NCBI GenBank assembly: GCA_938009735.1 | Contig: CALLIG010000147.1 | Coordinates: forward strand, 1 to 43,953 | Length of the DNA: 43,953 nt | Source of the DNA: an uncultured Flavobacteriaceae bacterium | GTDB lineage: Bacteria; Bacteroidota; Bacteroidia; Flavobacteriales; Flavobacteriaceae | Direction of reading: 5' to 3' | Shown here: piece by piece, positions 1 through 8,469 of the stretch | How positions within the stretch are numbered: position 1 is the stretch's first letter | How the letters are laid out: each line of letters begins with the position of its first letter | The notes under the pieces: generated by a model | The model's database searches: none | What the model saw: only the letters and a program-made list of their open reading frames with translations | What the model was told of the DNA's origin: nothing | Position numbers and translations under genes: made by a program

Positions 1-245
1 AAAAAAATCGTTGGACCAAAAAGCAAGGCCGAAAGTTCAGATAACGAAATCAATCGAAAGTTGTAATTACCAACCCCTGCAGTATATAACACTTTACCTA
101 TTAACCCAAAGGATACGACACCTATAAAAAAGGCCATATACCCATTGATTTGTTTTCTATTCTTGGGTGAAACTCCATAAATAAACAGCAACAACAAGCT
201 CTGAAAGAAACCGAAATAAACCAACTGATTTAATAGTGTCTGCAT
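1..245 (-). CDS. Membrane-bound AraC-type transcriptional regulator, N-terminal part only (cut by window edge)
   Basis: Reading the minus strand from the ATG at 245 gives 81 residues with no stop before the window edge, starting MQTLLNQLVYFGFFQSLLLL. Two hydrophobic stretches (about residues 8-24 and 34-50) are separated by a short basic loop (SPKNRKQ), followed by NFRLISLSELSALLFGPTIF. This hydrophobic start with a conserved LSEFSxLLFGPT-like segment is what I know from flavobacterial regulators that carry several N-terminal membrane helices and a C-terminal AraC-type helix-turn-helix. The DNA-binding part lies outside the window, so the regulator call is family inference. The small exported protein upstream on the same strand ends 11 bases before this start, so the two may be co-transcribed. 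Confidence 0.55.
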   Translation of the reverse strand, partial: MQTLLNQLVYFGFFQSLLLLFIYGVSPKNRKQINGYMAFFIGVVSFGLIGKVLYTAGVGNYNFRLISLSELSALLFGPTIF

Positions 246-256
246 AAGGGCGCAAT

Positions 257-949
257 TTACTGAATCACGAATTGATGTACATTGTGCAATGCCTCATAAT
301 ATGCCAAGGGATGCTTTTCAGCAAAAGCGTTAAAAGCAGCTTCATTTTTCCATTCCACAATACATAGCACATCGGCGTTGTAATAATAACCTAAAGGTGA
401 CTTCCCGTTTTCAAGTGTTACAATGACTTTGCCTCCTGACTTTGTTATCGCAGCTTTCCATTTGTTAAAAAAAGACGCGTCCTTTTTTGAAGGCTTGCTC
501 CATAAAGCGGTCGCCACATTATACTTTGAGGTATCTACTGAAAATTTCAAGTCTGCTAGCATTGAGTAATAGGTTAATCCGAAATAAGGAAAAAGGTCTC
601 TTCGTTGTTGATGAAAATCAGGCATGCGCTTTGCAATATTGGTCAAGAACCCTTCGCGTTTTTCTAGATTCTCCCATTTTCCGAATAAGAATGCTTGGGC
701 TTTGTTGGTACCTAGGGTCAATTTCGAAATACCAAACCCGAGTTGCGGTTGATAGCCGTATTCAAAGGCGACAGGAAAGGCAGTCTTCTTATACTGTTCG
801 AACAATTCATTAGAATTTTCGGTTTGACTTAAAAGGATTATGTCAAGCACCTCCCCTTTTTTAAAGTCGAAGGATTTGATTTTTTCCTGTGCGGACATTC
901 CGAAGAATATTAATACCGCAAACAAGAGGATTAGGTTTTTAAACTTCAT
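257..949 (-). CDS. Exported protein with tandem dimeric alpha/beta-barrel (DUF1330/EthD-like) halves
   Basis: I choose the ATG at 949 (230 residues) because it gives a clean signal peptide, MKFKNLILLFAVLIFFGMSAQ, ending in a typical flavobacterial SAQ site. A longer open frame upstream adds 34 residues that look like non-coding translation. The mature protein seems to hold two similar alpha/beta halves: one with FDFKKGEVLDIILLSQTE and one ending in VLCIVEWKNEAAFNAFAEKH followed by an aromatic tail. The second half resembles small DUF1330/EthD-type dimeric ferredoxin-like domains. No catalytic residue can be assigned. It precedes the AraC-type regulator gene by 11 bases and diverges from the sulfatase gene, sharing a 182-base promoter region with it. 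Function unknown. Confidence 0.65.
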   Translation of the reverse strand: MKFKNLILLFAVLIFFGMSAQEKIKSFDFKKGEVLDIILLSQTENSNELFEQYKKTAFPVAFEYGYQPQLGFGISKLTLGTNKAQAFLFGKWENLEKREGFLTNIAKRMPDFHQQRRDLFPYFGLTYYSMLADLKFSVDTSKYNVATALWSKPSKKDASFFNKWKAAITKSGGKVIVTLENGKSPLGYYYNADVLCIVEWKNEAAFNAFAEKHPLAYYEALHNVHQFVIQ

Positions 950-1131
950 AGAAAAATAATTTATTGATTTATAAAGCAAAGAAATAGCGCACTTTCGAAG
1001 CCGCCAAATTTTAAGGCTTAAGAAGGGTACGCATACGGTATATGAACTCAAAAACTCAACTTTTAACCACTTTAAAATTCATTGCTTTTGTATAACTTAC
1101 CATGTAAACAATACTCGCTTTATATTTAGCT

Positions 1132-2820
1132 ATGAAAAATTATTACTTCATTATCTTTTTATTACTATTTAGCTGCAACAAAGAACATAAAGAAAAACAT
1201 GAAGATACACGGCCAAATATCATATTGATTATGTCAGACGACATGGGCTATTCAGATATTGGTTGTTATGGCGGAGTGATAAATACCCCTGTCTTAGATG
1301 GTCTTGCAGAAAATGGACTTCGCTACACTCAATTTTATAATACAGCCCGTTGTTGTCCTTCGCGAGCTGCTCTACTTACAGGTGTTTACCAACATCAAGC
1401 AGGTATCGGTCATATGGTCAATACGAGTGGAAATGATATCTACGGTGGTGACTTGAGTAAGAATGCTGTAACCATTGCTGAAGTTCTTAAAGAATCTGGT
1501 TACTCTACATATATGTCAGGAAAATGGCATGTGACTCCCTATATAACTGACGAGACGAATCCGACGAAGGAAAATTGGCCTGTGCAAAGAGGCTTTGATA
1601 AGTTCTTTGGAACCATTCATGGTGCCGGAAGTTTTTATGATCCGAACTCCCTCGCACGTGACAATGAATTTACAGTACCATCTGAAGATTTTTATTATAC
1701 AGATGCGATTTCGGACAACGCTGTTACATTCATTAAAAACCACAATACAGATAAACCTTTTTTTCTATACCTACCTTATACTGCAGCGCATTGGCCTATG
1801 CATGCCAAACCAGAAGATATAGAAAAGTACAAAGGCAAGTTCGACGCAGGTTGGGATGCTATGCGCGAAGAAAAGTATTCAAAAATGATTGAACTTGGCC
1901 TTATTAAACCCGAATGGAAATTAAGCGATAAAGATGATATTCTTAATTGGCAAGAAGCTGAACAAAAAGAATGGTACAGTTCGCTAATGGAAGTCTATGC
2001 GGCGATGGTCGATAACATGGATCAGGGCATTGGCCGAGTGATGGGTATTCTTGGAGATAAAGGAATCAAAAATAATACCTTAGTTTTCTTTTTACAGGAT
2101 AACGGTGGTTGCGCTGAAGAATTCGGTTTTCGCCAAGCTATTGAACCCAATCATAAAGATGTTAGCATGAATGAGCTAAAACCAATGGGGAAAGATGAAC
2201 TTCAAACGAATATGGTACCAAGATATACCCGAGATGGAAAACCCGTGCTTTCAGGAATCGGACTAGAACCTGGTGGAGCAAACACCTACCTAGGATATGG
2301 AAAGCCTTGGGCAAACGCAAGCAATACGCCTTTTCGCATGTATAAGCATTGGGTACATGAAGGTGGAATCGCTACACCTCTTATTGTACATTGGCCTGAC
2401 GGAATTGCTACAAAAAATGAATTCAGAAACGACCCAGGGCATCTCATCGATATTATGGCCACCTGTCTTGATGTGGCAGATGCTGACTATCCAAAAACCT
2501 ATAAGGAGCATACGATTACCCCAATAGAAGGAATATCTTTAAAACCAACTTTTGAAAACAAATCATTAGAAGAACGCGCTATTTTTTGGGAGCATGAAGG
2601 TCACAAGGCGGTACGTTTTGGAAACTTAAAATTGGTTTCTAAATGGAGTGAAAAAGCCGAATACACTTGGGAATTATATGACATGAATACAGATCGAAGT
2701 GAAACCAACGATTTATCAAAAGAGATGCCAACAAAAGTTAAAGAATTAGAAAGCAAGTGGATGGCATGGGCAAAAAAAGCAGGAGTTCGTAATTGGGATA
2801 CAAAAGAATTGGTGCAATGA
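1132..2820 (+). CDS. Lipoprotein sulfatase (formylglycine-dependent, arylsulfatase family S1)
   Basis: 562 residues, full length for an S1 sulfatase. The N-terminus is a lipoprotein signal with lipobox LFSC (Cys15), so it is probably anchored in the outer membrane or periplasm. Metal ligands are D36 and D37 (MSDDMG). The formylglycine signature is CCPSR, with Cys74 the residue to be oxidised and R78 the partner. K131 and H133 lie in GKWH, H220 follows, and D323-N324 in LQDNGG complete the active site. All expected catalytic positions are present, so it should hydrolyse sulfate esters, most likely on a polysaccharide or oligosaccharide. The substrate cannot be read from the sequence. The Cys-type site needs a formylglycine-generating or anaerobic maturase enzyme encoded elsewhere. 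Its stop overlaps the next gene's start by 4 bases (ATGA), indicating translational coupling with the glycosidase-like lipoprotein. Confidence 0.9.
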   Translation: MKNYYFIIFLLLFSCNKEHKEKHEDTRPNIILIMSDDMGYSDIGCYGGVINTPVLDGLAENGLRYTQFYNTARCCPSRAALLTGVYQHQAGIGHMVNTSGNDIYGGDLSKNAVTIAEVLKESGYSTYMSGKWHVTPYITDETNPTKENWPVQRGFDKFFGTIHGAGSFYDPNSLARDNEFTVPSEDFYYTDAISDNAVTFIKNHNTDKPFFLYLPYTAAHWPMHAKPEDIEKYKGKFDAGWDAMREEKYSKMIELGLIKPEWKLSDKDDILNWQEAEQKEWYSSLMEVYAAMVDNMDQGIGRVMGILGDKGIKNNTLVFFLQDNGGCAEEFGFRQAIEPNHKDVSMNELKPMGKDELQTNMVPRYTRDGKPVLSGIGLEPGGANTYLGYGKPWANASNTPFRMYKHWVHEGGIATPLIVHWPDGIATKNEFRNDPGHLIDIMATCLDVADADYPKTYKEHTITPIEGISLKPTFENKSLEERAIFWEHEGHKAVRFGNLKLVSKWSEKAEYTWELYDMNTDRSETNDLSKEMPTKVKELESKWMAWAKKAGVRNWDTKELVQ

Positions 2821-3872
2821 AGTCTATATTATTCTTTTCCATATTCACGTATTTTTTGTTTTCTGCAACATCATGCGTGAACAAAACTAAAAGCGTAAAA
2901 AAGATAGTCTCAGAAGAAACCATGCAGAAGGTTTATGAAGAAATCAAAACTCCTTTTAAATATGGCGTTGTTTTCCAACATCCAGACACTACGAAACTAA
3001 TTGATTCCCCTACAATTTTTCGGGAAGGTGATAGTTGGCATATGACTTATATTGTTTTTGATGGACAAGGTTATGAAACTTGGCTCGCCGAAAGCAAAGA
3101 TTTAATTCAATGGGAATCAAAAGGAAAAATTTTATCATTTACCGAAAACACTTGGGATGCAAATCAAAAAGCTGGATATGTCTCGTTGGTAAATTATGAT
3201 TGGGGTGGTAACTATAATGTAGAAAAATTCAATAATAACTATTGGATGACCTACTTAGGAGGAAATACCACAGGTTATGAAGCAGGAGTCTTAAAAATTG
3301 GATTGGCAGATACCAAAACCTTGACCAAGGTACAATCATGGAATACAAACAACTCACCTATTCTGTCACCAGAAGATTTTGATGTGCGCTGGTTCGAAGA
3401 TAAAACCATTTACAAGAGTTTGGTTATTAAGGATACGCTATTACATACTGGGCATGAATATATAATGTATTACAATGCGAAAGGCATGGGAGATTTTGAA
3501 AGTATAGGCATGGCAGTTTCTGATGATATGATGTCATGGCAGCGTTTTGGCGAAGACCCAATAATTACTAGAAATAAAGGAATATGCGGGGATGCTCAAA
3601 TAGCTAAATTCAATGATGTTTATGTAATGTTCTATTTTGGCGCTTTCTGGAAACCAGGTGCTTTTGAACGCTTTGCATGCTCCTATGATCTTATAAACTG
3701 GACAGATTGGCAAGGACAAGATTTAATAGCTCCTTCAGAAAGTTATGATAACAAATACGCTCACAAACCTTGGGTTATTAAATGGAATGACGTCGTTTAT
3801 CATTTTTATAATGCCGTAGGCGATAAAGGACGAGTTATTGCTTTGGCTACCTCAAAGGACTTAAGTAAATAA
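2817..3872 (+). CDS. Glycosidase-like lipoprotein, five-bladed beta-propeller (GH43/GH117/GH130-type fold)
   Basis: The ATG at 2817 is preferred (351 residues). It overlaps the sulfatase stop as ATGA and gives a lipoprotein signal ending SATSC. An in-frame TTG at 2793 would only add residues inside the sulfatase gene. The protein shows repeating propeller-type strands, such as DSPTIFREGDSWHMTYIVFD, AESKDLIQWESKG, AVSDDMMSWQRFG and CSYDLINWTDW. These recurrent 'S-D-L/M-x-x-W' blades are typical of GH43- and GH117-like glycosidases. I cannot fix the family or catalytic acids with confidence. Coupling to a sulfatase suggests the two act in turn on a sulfated glycan. A hairpin terminator follows directly. 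Confidence 0.7.
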   Translation: MKSILFFSIFTYFLFSATSCVNKTKSVKKIVSEETMQKVYEEIKTPFKYGVVFQHPDTTKLIDSPTIFREGDSWHMTYIVFDGQGYETWLAESKDLIQWESKGKILSFTENTWDANQKAGYVSLVNYDWGGNYNVEKFNNNYWMTYLGGNTTGYEAGVLKIGLADTKTLTKVQSWNTNNSPILSPEDFDVRWFEDKTIYKSLVIKDTLLHTGHEYIMYYNAKGMGDFESIGMAVSDDMMSWQRFGEDPIITRNKGICGDAQIAKFNDVYVMFYFGAFWKPGAFERFACSYDLINWTDWQGQDLIAPSESYDNKYAHKPWVIKWNDVVYHFYNAVGDKGRVIALATSKDLSK

Positions 3873-3902
3873 AAAAATCCCTGAGAAATCAGGGATTTTT
3901 TT
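3873..3902. terminator. Bidirectional rho-independent terminator between glycosidase gene and ilvC
   Basis: A 7-bp stem TCCCTGA/TCAGGGA with a GAAA tetraloop (3878-3895) is flanked by an A-run on the left and a T-run on the right, so U-tracts exist in both directions. It lies between convergent genes and should end both the sulfatase operon (plus) and the ilv operon (minus). Confidence 0.85.
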
Positions 3903-3923
3903 ATTTTGTTTCACACAAACCAA

Positions 3924-5393
3924 TTAAACAATCGGCTTCATAGCTGTCATTGATTCTCTTAAGCGAGTACCAACTATCTCAACAGGGTGTTGTCTTAAAG
4001 CTTTATTCACTTCAATCAATCTTGCATTATCAACGCTATTACCTTTACCATAAGCTTTACCAATGATATCAGTATCAACAGTCTTCATAAAGGCAGTTAA
4101 TAAAGGTTTACATGCATGATCAAATAAATAACAACCATATTCAGCCGTATCAGAAATCACACGGTTCATTTCGAATAATTTCTTTCTAGCAATTGTATTG
4201 GCGATTAATGGAGTTTCATGCAATGATTCGTAATAAGCAGACTCTGCAATAATACCAGAATCAGTCATAGCTTCAAAAGCAAGCTCTACTCCTGCTCTTA
4301 CCATAGCAACCATTAATACTCCGTTGTCATAAAACTCTTGCTCACTAATTTCTTGATCACTTGCGGGAGTTTTCTCAAAAGCTGTTTCGCCAGTAGCTGC
4401 TCTCCAACTCAAAAGGTTTTTATCATCATTAGCCCAATCTTCCATCATCGTTTTAGAAAAGTGTCCTGTCATAATATCATCCATATGTTTTTGAAACAAT
4501 GGACGCATGATTCCTTTCAATTCTTCCGCTAAATCAAAAGCTTTAATTTTCGCAGGGTTAGAAAGACGATCCATCATATTCGTGATACCACCGTATTTCA
4601 TTCCTTCTGTAATTGTTTCCCAGCCGTATTGAATAAGTCTTGAGGCATAACCAGCATCAATTCCTTTTTCAACCATCTTGTCAAAACATAAGATGCTTCC
4701 TGTTTGTAATAGGCCACAAAGAATTGTTTGCTCACCCATTAAATCAGACTTCACTTCAGCAACAAAAGAAGACATTAGCACTCCTGCTCTATTTCCGCCG
4801 GTACCTACTGCATATGCTTTTGCTTGCTCTAATCCTTTTCCTTGGGGGTCATTGTTTGGATGTACCGCAATTAAGGTTGGCACTCCAAATCCTCTTTTAT
4901 ATTCTTCACGTACTTCTGAACCTGGACATTTTGGTGCTACCATGATCACAGTTAAGTCTTCGCGAACCTGCATACCTTCTTCTACAATGTTGAATCCATG
5001 AGAATACGATAATGTAGCTCCTTGTTTCATTAAAGGCATAATCGCGCTTACAACCGCTGTATGTTGCTTATCTGGAGTCAAATTAATAACTACATCCGCA
5101 TTTGGAATCAATTCTTGATAAGTACCAACAGTAAACGCATTTTCAGAAGCATTTTTAAACGACTGTCTTTGTTCTTTAATTGCAGCATCTCTTAAGGTGT
5201 ATGAGATATCTAATCCTGAATCTCTCATATTTAAGCCTTGGTTTAAGCCTTGAGCTCCGCAACCTACGATTACAATTTTCTTTCCTTTTAATGCTGATAC
5301 ACCTTCTGAGAATTCGCTAGATTCCATAAATCTACATTCCCCTAGTTGAGTCAATTTGTCTCTAAGCGATAGTGTATTGAAATAATTTGCCAT
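3924..5393 (-). CDS. ilvC: Ketol-acid reductoisomerase, class II (long form)
   Basis: 489 residues, the length of the E. coli-type long form with its duplicated C-terminal knotted domain. It converts 2-acetolactate or 2-aceto-2-hydroxybutyrate to the dihydroxy acid using NADPH and Mg2+, the second common step of Ile/Val/Leu synthesis. The Rossmann motif GCGAQG is at 44-49. R68, R76 and S78 match the E. coli residues that contact the NADPH phosphate. H132 is the conserved catalytic histidine, and D217 and E221 (SDLMGE) are the first metal ligands. It is the last gene of the ilv operon. The 135-base gap before it holds a short inverted repeat and a TAnnTTTG box at 5455-5462, so extra separate expression is possible. 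Confidence 0.97.
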   Translation of the reverse strand: MANYFNTLSLRDKLTQLGECRFMESSEFSEGVSALKGKKIVIVGCGAQGLNQGLNMRDSGLDISYTLRDAAIKEQRQSFKNASENAFTVGTYQELIPNADVVINLTPDKQHTAVVSAIMPLMKQGATLSYSHGFNIVEEGMQVREDLTVIMVAPKCPGSEVREEYKRGFGVPTLIAVHPNNDPQGKGLEQAKAYAVGTGGNRAGVLMSSFVAEVKSDLMGEQTILCGLLQTGSILCFDKMVEKGIDAGYASRLIQYGWETITEGMKYGGITNMMDRLSNPAKIKAFDLAEELKGIMRPLFQKHMDDIMTGHFSKTMMEDWANDDKNLLSWRAATGETAFEKTPASDQEISEQEFYDNGVLMVAMVRAGVELAFEAMTDSGIIAESAYYESLHETPLIANTIARKKLFEMNRVISDTAEYGCYLFDHACKPLLTAFMKTVDTDIIGKAYGKGNSVDNARLIEVNKALRQHPVEIVGTRLRESMTAMKPIV

Positions 5394-5454
5394 TTAAATA
5401 GTGTTTATAATATTCATTTCCTTGTGGGAAATTTGTTTAGTAATTTTTGTTTTG

Positions 5455-5462
5455 CAAACATA
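5455..5462 (-). promoter_or_regulatory. Possible internal promoter -7 box upstream of ilvC
   Basis: The minus strand reads TATGTTTG, an exact match to the Bacteroidota TAnnTTTG element, 61 bases upstream of the ilvC ATG. No TTG is seen 19 bases further upstream, so only one half of the promoter is supported. An inverted repeat CTCCCT/AGGGAG (5491-5496 and 5515-5520) lies just upstream in the ilvN-ilvC gap and could be a processing hairpin. Confidence 0.25.
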
Positions 5463-5528
5463 TTGTATTCCTTTCAAAAAACGGATACACCTCCCTAAAT
5501 CACACATTACTGCAAGGGAGCGTTATAT

Positions 5529-6053
5529 TTATTCTTGAAATTCTTCAAGTATTGCTGAAATCTTCATTTCTTCTTTTGAAACTGAAATACGACCCGAACG
5601 AACAAATTGCTTAATGCCAAAAGGTTTCAACTGGTCATGCATTTCATTGATTTCTTCTCTACGTCCTGACTTAGCAAGAACAAAGAAATCTCTAGCAACG
5701 GTGACAATTTGCGAATTGCTGTCTTTGATGATATTCTGAATTTGACGTTCATCAAACAATAGCGCCGAGTCTATTTTAAAAAGCGCAGATTCCTGATAAA
5801 TCGTTTCATCATCGGTATGATAAAATGCTTTTATCACTTCAATTTGCTTTTCTATTTGACCAACAATATTATTCACCCATTCTTCTGTTGTACGTATAAC
5901 TATGGTGAATTTAGAAACATCATCAATTTCTGATTTAGAAACATTTAGACTTTCAATGTTAATGTGTCTCTTTAAGAATATTCCTGATATTCGATTCAGT
6001 AATCCGACATTGTTTTCGGAGTAAACTGATATGGTAAACCATTGTTTTTCCAT
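5529..6053 (-). CDS. ilvN: Acetolactate synthase small (regulatory) subunit
   Basis: 174 residues. The N-terminal ACT domain is clear: FTISVYSENNVGLLNRISGI, then a helix and INIESLNVS. In this family that domain binds valine for feedback inhibition. The C-terminal half (about 80-174, with VARDFFVLAKSGRREEI) is the domain that activates the catalytic subunit. Length and order match IlvH/IlvN proteins. It partners IlvB, but unusually its gene is separated from ilvB by a methyltransferase gene. The start at 6053 is 31 bases after the methyltransferase stop, consistent with one transcript. Confidence 0.93.
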   Translation of the reverse strand: MEKQWFTISVYSENNVGLLNRISGIFLKRHINIESLNVSKSEIDDVSKFTIVIRTTEEWVNNIVGQIEKQIEVIKAFYHTDDETIYQESALFKIDSALLFDERQIQNIIKDSNSQIVTVARDFFVLAKSGRREEINEMHDQLKPFGIKQFVRSGRISVSKEEMKISAILEEFQE

Positions 6054-6084
6054 TTGTAATTATCTATGTGCTACTTTATTGTAT

Positions 6085-6663
6085 TTATTTTTTAACCGCT
6101 AAAACTAATCCTGTGGACCAATTCATTTTTGTTAGATTGATGTCTTTTCTATCCTCTAAATAAGCAACCAATCTATTAACATTCTTATCATGACCATCAG
6201 GCCAATTGGACTGAACAGTCATATCATCAATTACATAGAAACCACCCACTTTTAGCAATTCTATAACCTCATCAATCTCACTATATTTTCCTGGCCATGC
6301 ATCGGCAAAAATAAGATCAAATGCATCGCCTTGATAGTTCTTAATCCATTCAGAGCCGTCATCACAAATAATTTGAACTCTTTCATCTTTTCCAAAATAC
6401 CTCTTTGCAATTGAAATCAACTCGGGATCGTTATCCACGGTAATCAATCTTGAATTCTCATCCATTCCATCAATCATCCATGACAAGGACAAACCAATTC
6501 CTGTTCCTAATTCCAAAACATGAGCTCCAGGCTTTGAACTAATCAACGTTTTCAACAATGTTCCGATATACATATCAGAAGGCATTGTAAATCCGATTTC
6601 TTCTGATTTACTTGCTATCTCTGTATGGATAGTTGGTATGTCTTGAATATTTGAATCGTTCAT
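6085..6663 (-). CDS. Class I SAM-dependent methyltransferase embedded in the ilv operon
   Basis: 192 residues. Motif I is VLELGTGIG (49-57). D77 in TVDND is the acidic residue expected to hold the SAM ribose, and D121 (IFADAWPG) and D146/D147 (VIDDM) lie where O-methyltransferases of the COMT-like group place metal or catalytic acids. The short N-terminal helical part (PSDMYIGTLLKTLI) also fits this group. The gene starts 9 bases after the ilvB stop and ends 31 bases before ilvN, so it is almost certainly co-transcribed with the branched-chain genes. No substrate is suggested by the sequence and no link to acetolactate synthase chemistry is known to me. It could be a passenger gene, or methylate a small molecule or protein connected with this pathway. 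Confidence 0.8.
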   Translation of the reverse strand: MNDSNIQDIPTIHTEIASKSEEIGFTMPSDMYIGTLLKTLISSKPGAHVLELGTGIGLSLSWMIDGMDENSRLITVDNDPELISIAKRYFGKDERVQIICDDGSEWIKNYQGDAFDLIFADAWPGKYSEIDEVIELLKVGGFYVIDDMTVQSNWPDGHDKNVNRLVAYLEDRKDINLTKMNWSTGLVLAVKK

Positions 6664-6672
6664 AAGGCTTTA

Positions 6673-8406
6673 CTATTTCAATCTAACATCAGAAACTGAA
6701 GCCCCTGAAGGAATCATTGGAAATACATTCCCCTCTTTTTCAACCTTTACTTCTAGGAAATACGGTTTATCAGAAGCAATCATTTTTTGAATAGTAGATT
6801 TTAAATCCTCTCGCTTGCTTACACGTTTTGATTCTATATGATATCCTTCAGCAATTTTTACAAAATCAGGATTCACCATAACTGTTGACGCATAGCGCTT
6901 TTCAAAAAATAGTTCTTGCCATTGTCGTACCATTCCTAAATGGTCATTATTCAATACTACTATTTTCACAGGAATCTGGTGTTGAAAAATAACTCCCAAT
7001 TCTTGAATAGTCATTTGAAACCCTCCATCTCCGATTATAGCAACAACCTCACGATCCATTGCGCCTTGTTTGGCTCCAATAGCCGCAGGAAGAGCAAAAC
7101 CCATTGTTCCTAAACCTCCAGAAGTAATATTACTTTTTGATTGTTCGAATTTCGCATATCTACAAGCAATCATTTGATGCTGACCAACGTCAGTAACAAT
7201 TACTGCTTTATTACCTGAAGCTATATTAATTTCTTCTATAACTTCTCCCATCGTCAAACCTTCTTTGGTTGGATGGATATCGTTTTTAATTACCGTATCA
7301 AACTCAATTTGATGCCTTTTCTTGAACTCATTATGCCAATCTTCATGTTTATTTTCGTTAAGCAATGGCAATATAAGTTCTAATGTTTTTTTAGAATTTC
7401 CTAAAACCGCCACATCAGCATTAACATTTTTGTTGATTTCTGCAGGATCAATTTCAAAATGAATCACTTTAGCTTGCTTAGCATAGGTGTCTAGACTGCC
7501 AGTTACACGGTCATCAAATCGCATTCCAATAGCAATTAGAAGATCACATTCATTGGTCAACACATTTGGACCATAATTACCATGCATGCCCACCATACCT
7601 ACATTAAGCGGATGACTTGTTGGAATAGCCGATTCTCCCATAATCGTCCAAGCAGCAGGAATACCAGCTTTTTCAATTACAGCTTTCAAGGCTTCTTCTG
7701 CCCGTCCTAAAATAACGCCTTGTCCCCAAACAATAAATGGTTTTTTAGCTGTATTTATCAATTCCGCCGCAGCCTCAATTGAACCCATGTTGGGTTTCGG
7801 AGTGGGATTATAACTGCGTACGCCTTTACATTTCTTATATGAAAAATCGAATTCTTCAAATTGTGCATTCTTAGTTATATCAACTAAAACCGGACCTGGC
7901 CGACCTGATTTAGCAATATAAAAAGCCTTCGCCATGATTTCAGGAATCTCTGAAGCTCTAGTTATTTGATAATTCCATTTGGTAACAGGAGTTGAAATAC
8001 CGATAATATCAGTTTCTTGAAAAGCATCAGAGCCTAATAGATGTCTTGGTACCTGACCTGTAATACAAACCATAGGTGTAGAATCAATCTGTGCATCAGC
8101 CAAACCAGTTACTAAGTTGGTTGCCCCTGGACCTGATGTTGCCATTGCTACTCCTACTCTACCTGAAACTCTAGCATAACCTTGTGCTGCATGAGTTGCC
8201 CCTTGCTCGTGACGTGTTAGAATATGTGTAAGTTTATCTTGAAACTTATATAGTTCGTCATAAACAGGCATTATTGCCCCTCCAGGATATCCATATAACA
8301 AATCAACACCTTCAGCAAGCAGACAATGAATAATTGCTTCTGCTCCGCTAATCTTAATTGTTGTTTCCGATTTGGTACTTTTTCGCTTGTCTTTTACTGT
8401 ATCCAT
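6673..8406 (-). CDS. ilvB: Acetolactate synthase large (catalytic) subunit
   Basis: 577 residues, typical of the thiamine-diphosphate enzyme that condenses two pyruvates, or pyruvate with 2-oxobutyrate. The N-terminal Pyr domain carries the catalytic glutamate E67 (RHEQGATHAAQGYAR). The FAD/central domain spans roughly 205-350. The PP domain has the ThDP motif from GDG (459-461) to NN (486-487). About 18 charged residues precede the conserved start of the fold (ISGAEAIIHCLL). It lies 63 bases after the ilvD stop and 9 bases before the methyltransferase gene, in an operon running toward ilvN and ilvC. Confidence 0.97.
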   Translation of the reverse strand: MDTVKDKRKSTKSETTIKISGAEAIIHCLLAEGVDLLYGYPGGAIMPVYDELYKFQDKLTHILTRHEQGATHAAQGYARVSGRVGVAMATSGPGATNLVTGLADAQIDSTPMVCITGQVPRHLLGSDAFQETDIIGISTPVTKWNYQITRASEIPEIMAKAFYIAKSGRPGPVLVDITKNAQFEEFDFSYKKCKGVRSYNPTPKPNMGSIEAAAELINTAKKPFIVWGQGVILGRAEEALKAVIEKAGIPAAWTIMGESAIPTSHPLNVGMVGMHGNYGPNVLTNECDLLIAIGMRFDDRVTGSLDTYAKQAKVIHFEIDPAEINKNVNADVAVLGNSKKTLELILPLLNENKHEDWHNEFKKRHQIEFDTVIKNDIHPTKEGLTMGEVIEEINIASGNKAVIVTDVGQHQMIACRYAKFEQSKSNITSGGLGTMGFALPAAIGAKQGAMDREVVAIIGDGGFQMTIQELGVIFQHQIPVKIVVLNNDHLGMVRQWQELFFEKRYASTVMVNPDFVKIAEGYHIESKRVSKREDLKSTIQKMIASDKPYFLEVKVEKEGNVFPMIPSGASVSDVRLK

Positions 8407-8469
8407 AATTCAAATTCAAATGTCAATTTCAATAGTATATGTTTGACACGTTGTACTTTATCTTTTTCT

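Noticed and set aside
4640-5001. Open frames on the plus strand opposite ilvC
   Set aside because: Low-complexity, Cys/Phe/Leu-rich translations antisense to a highly conserved enzyme gene, with no motif or start context.
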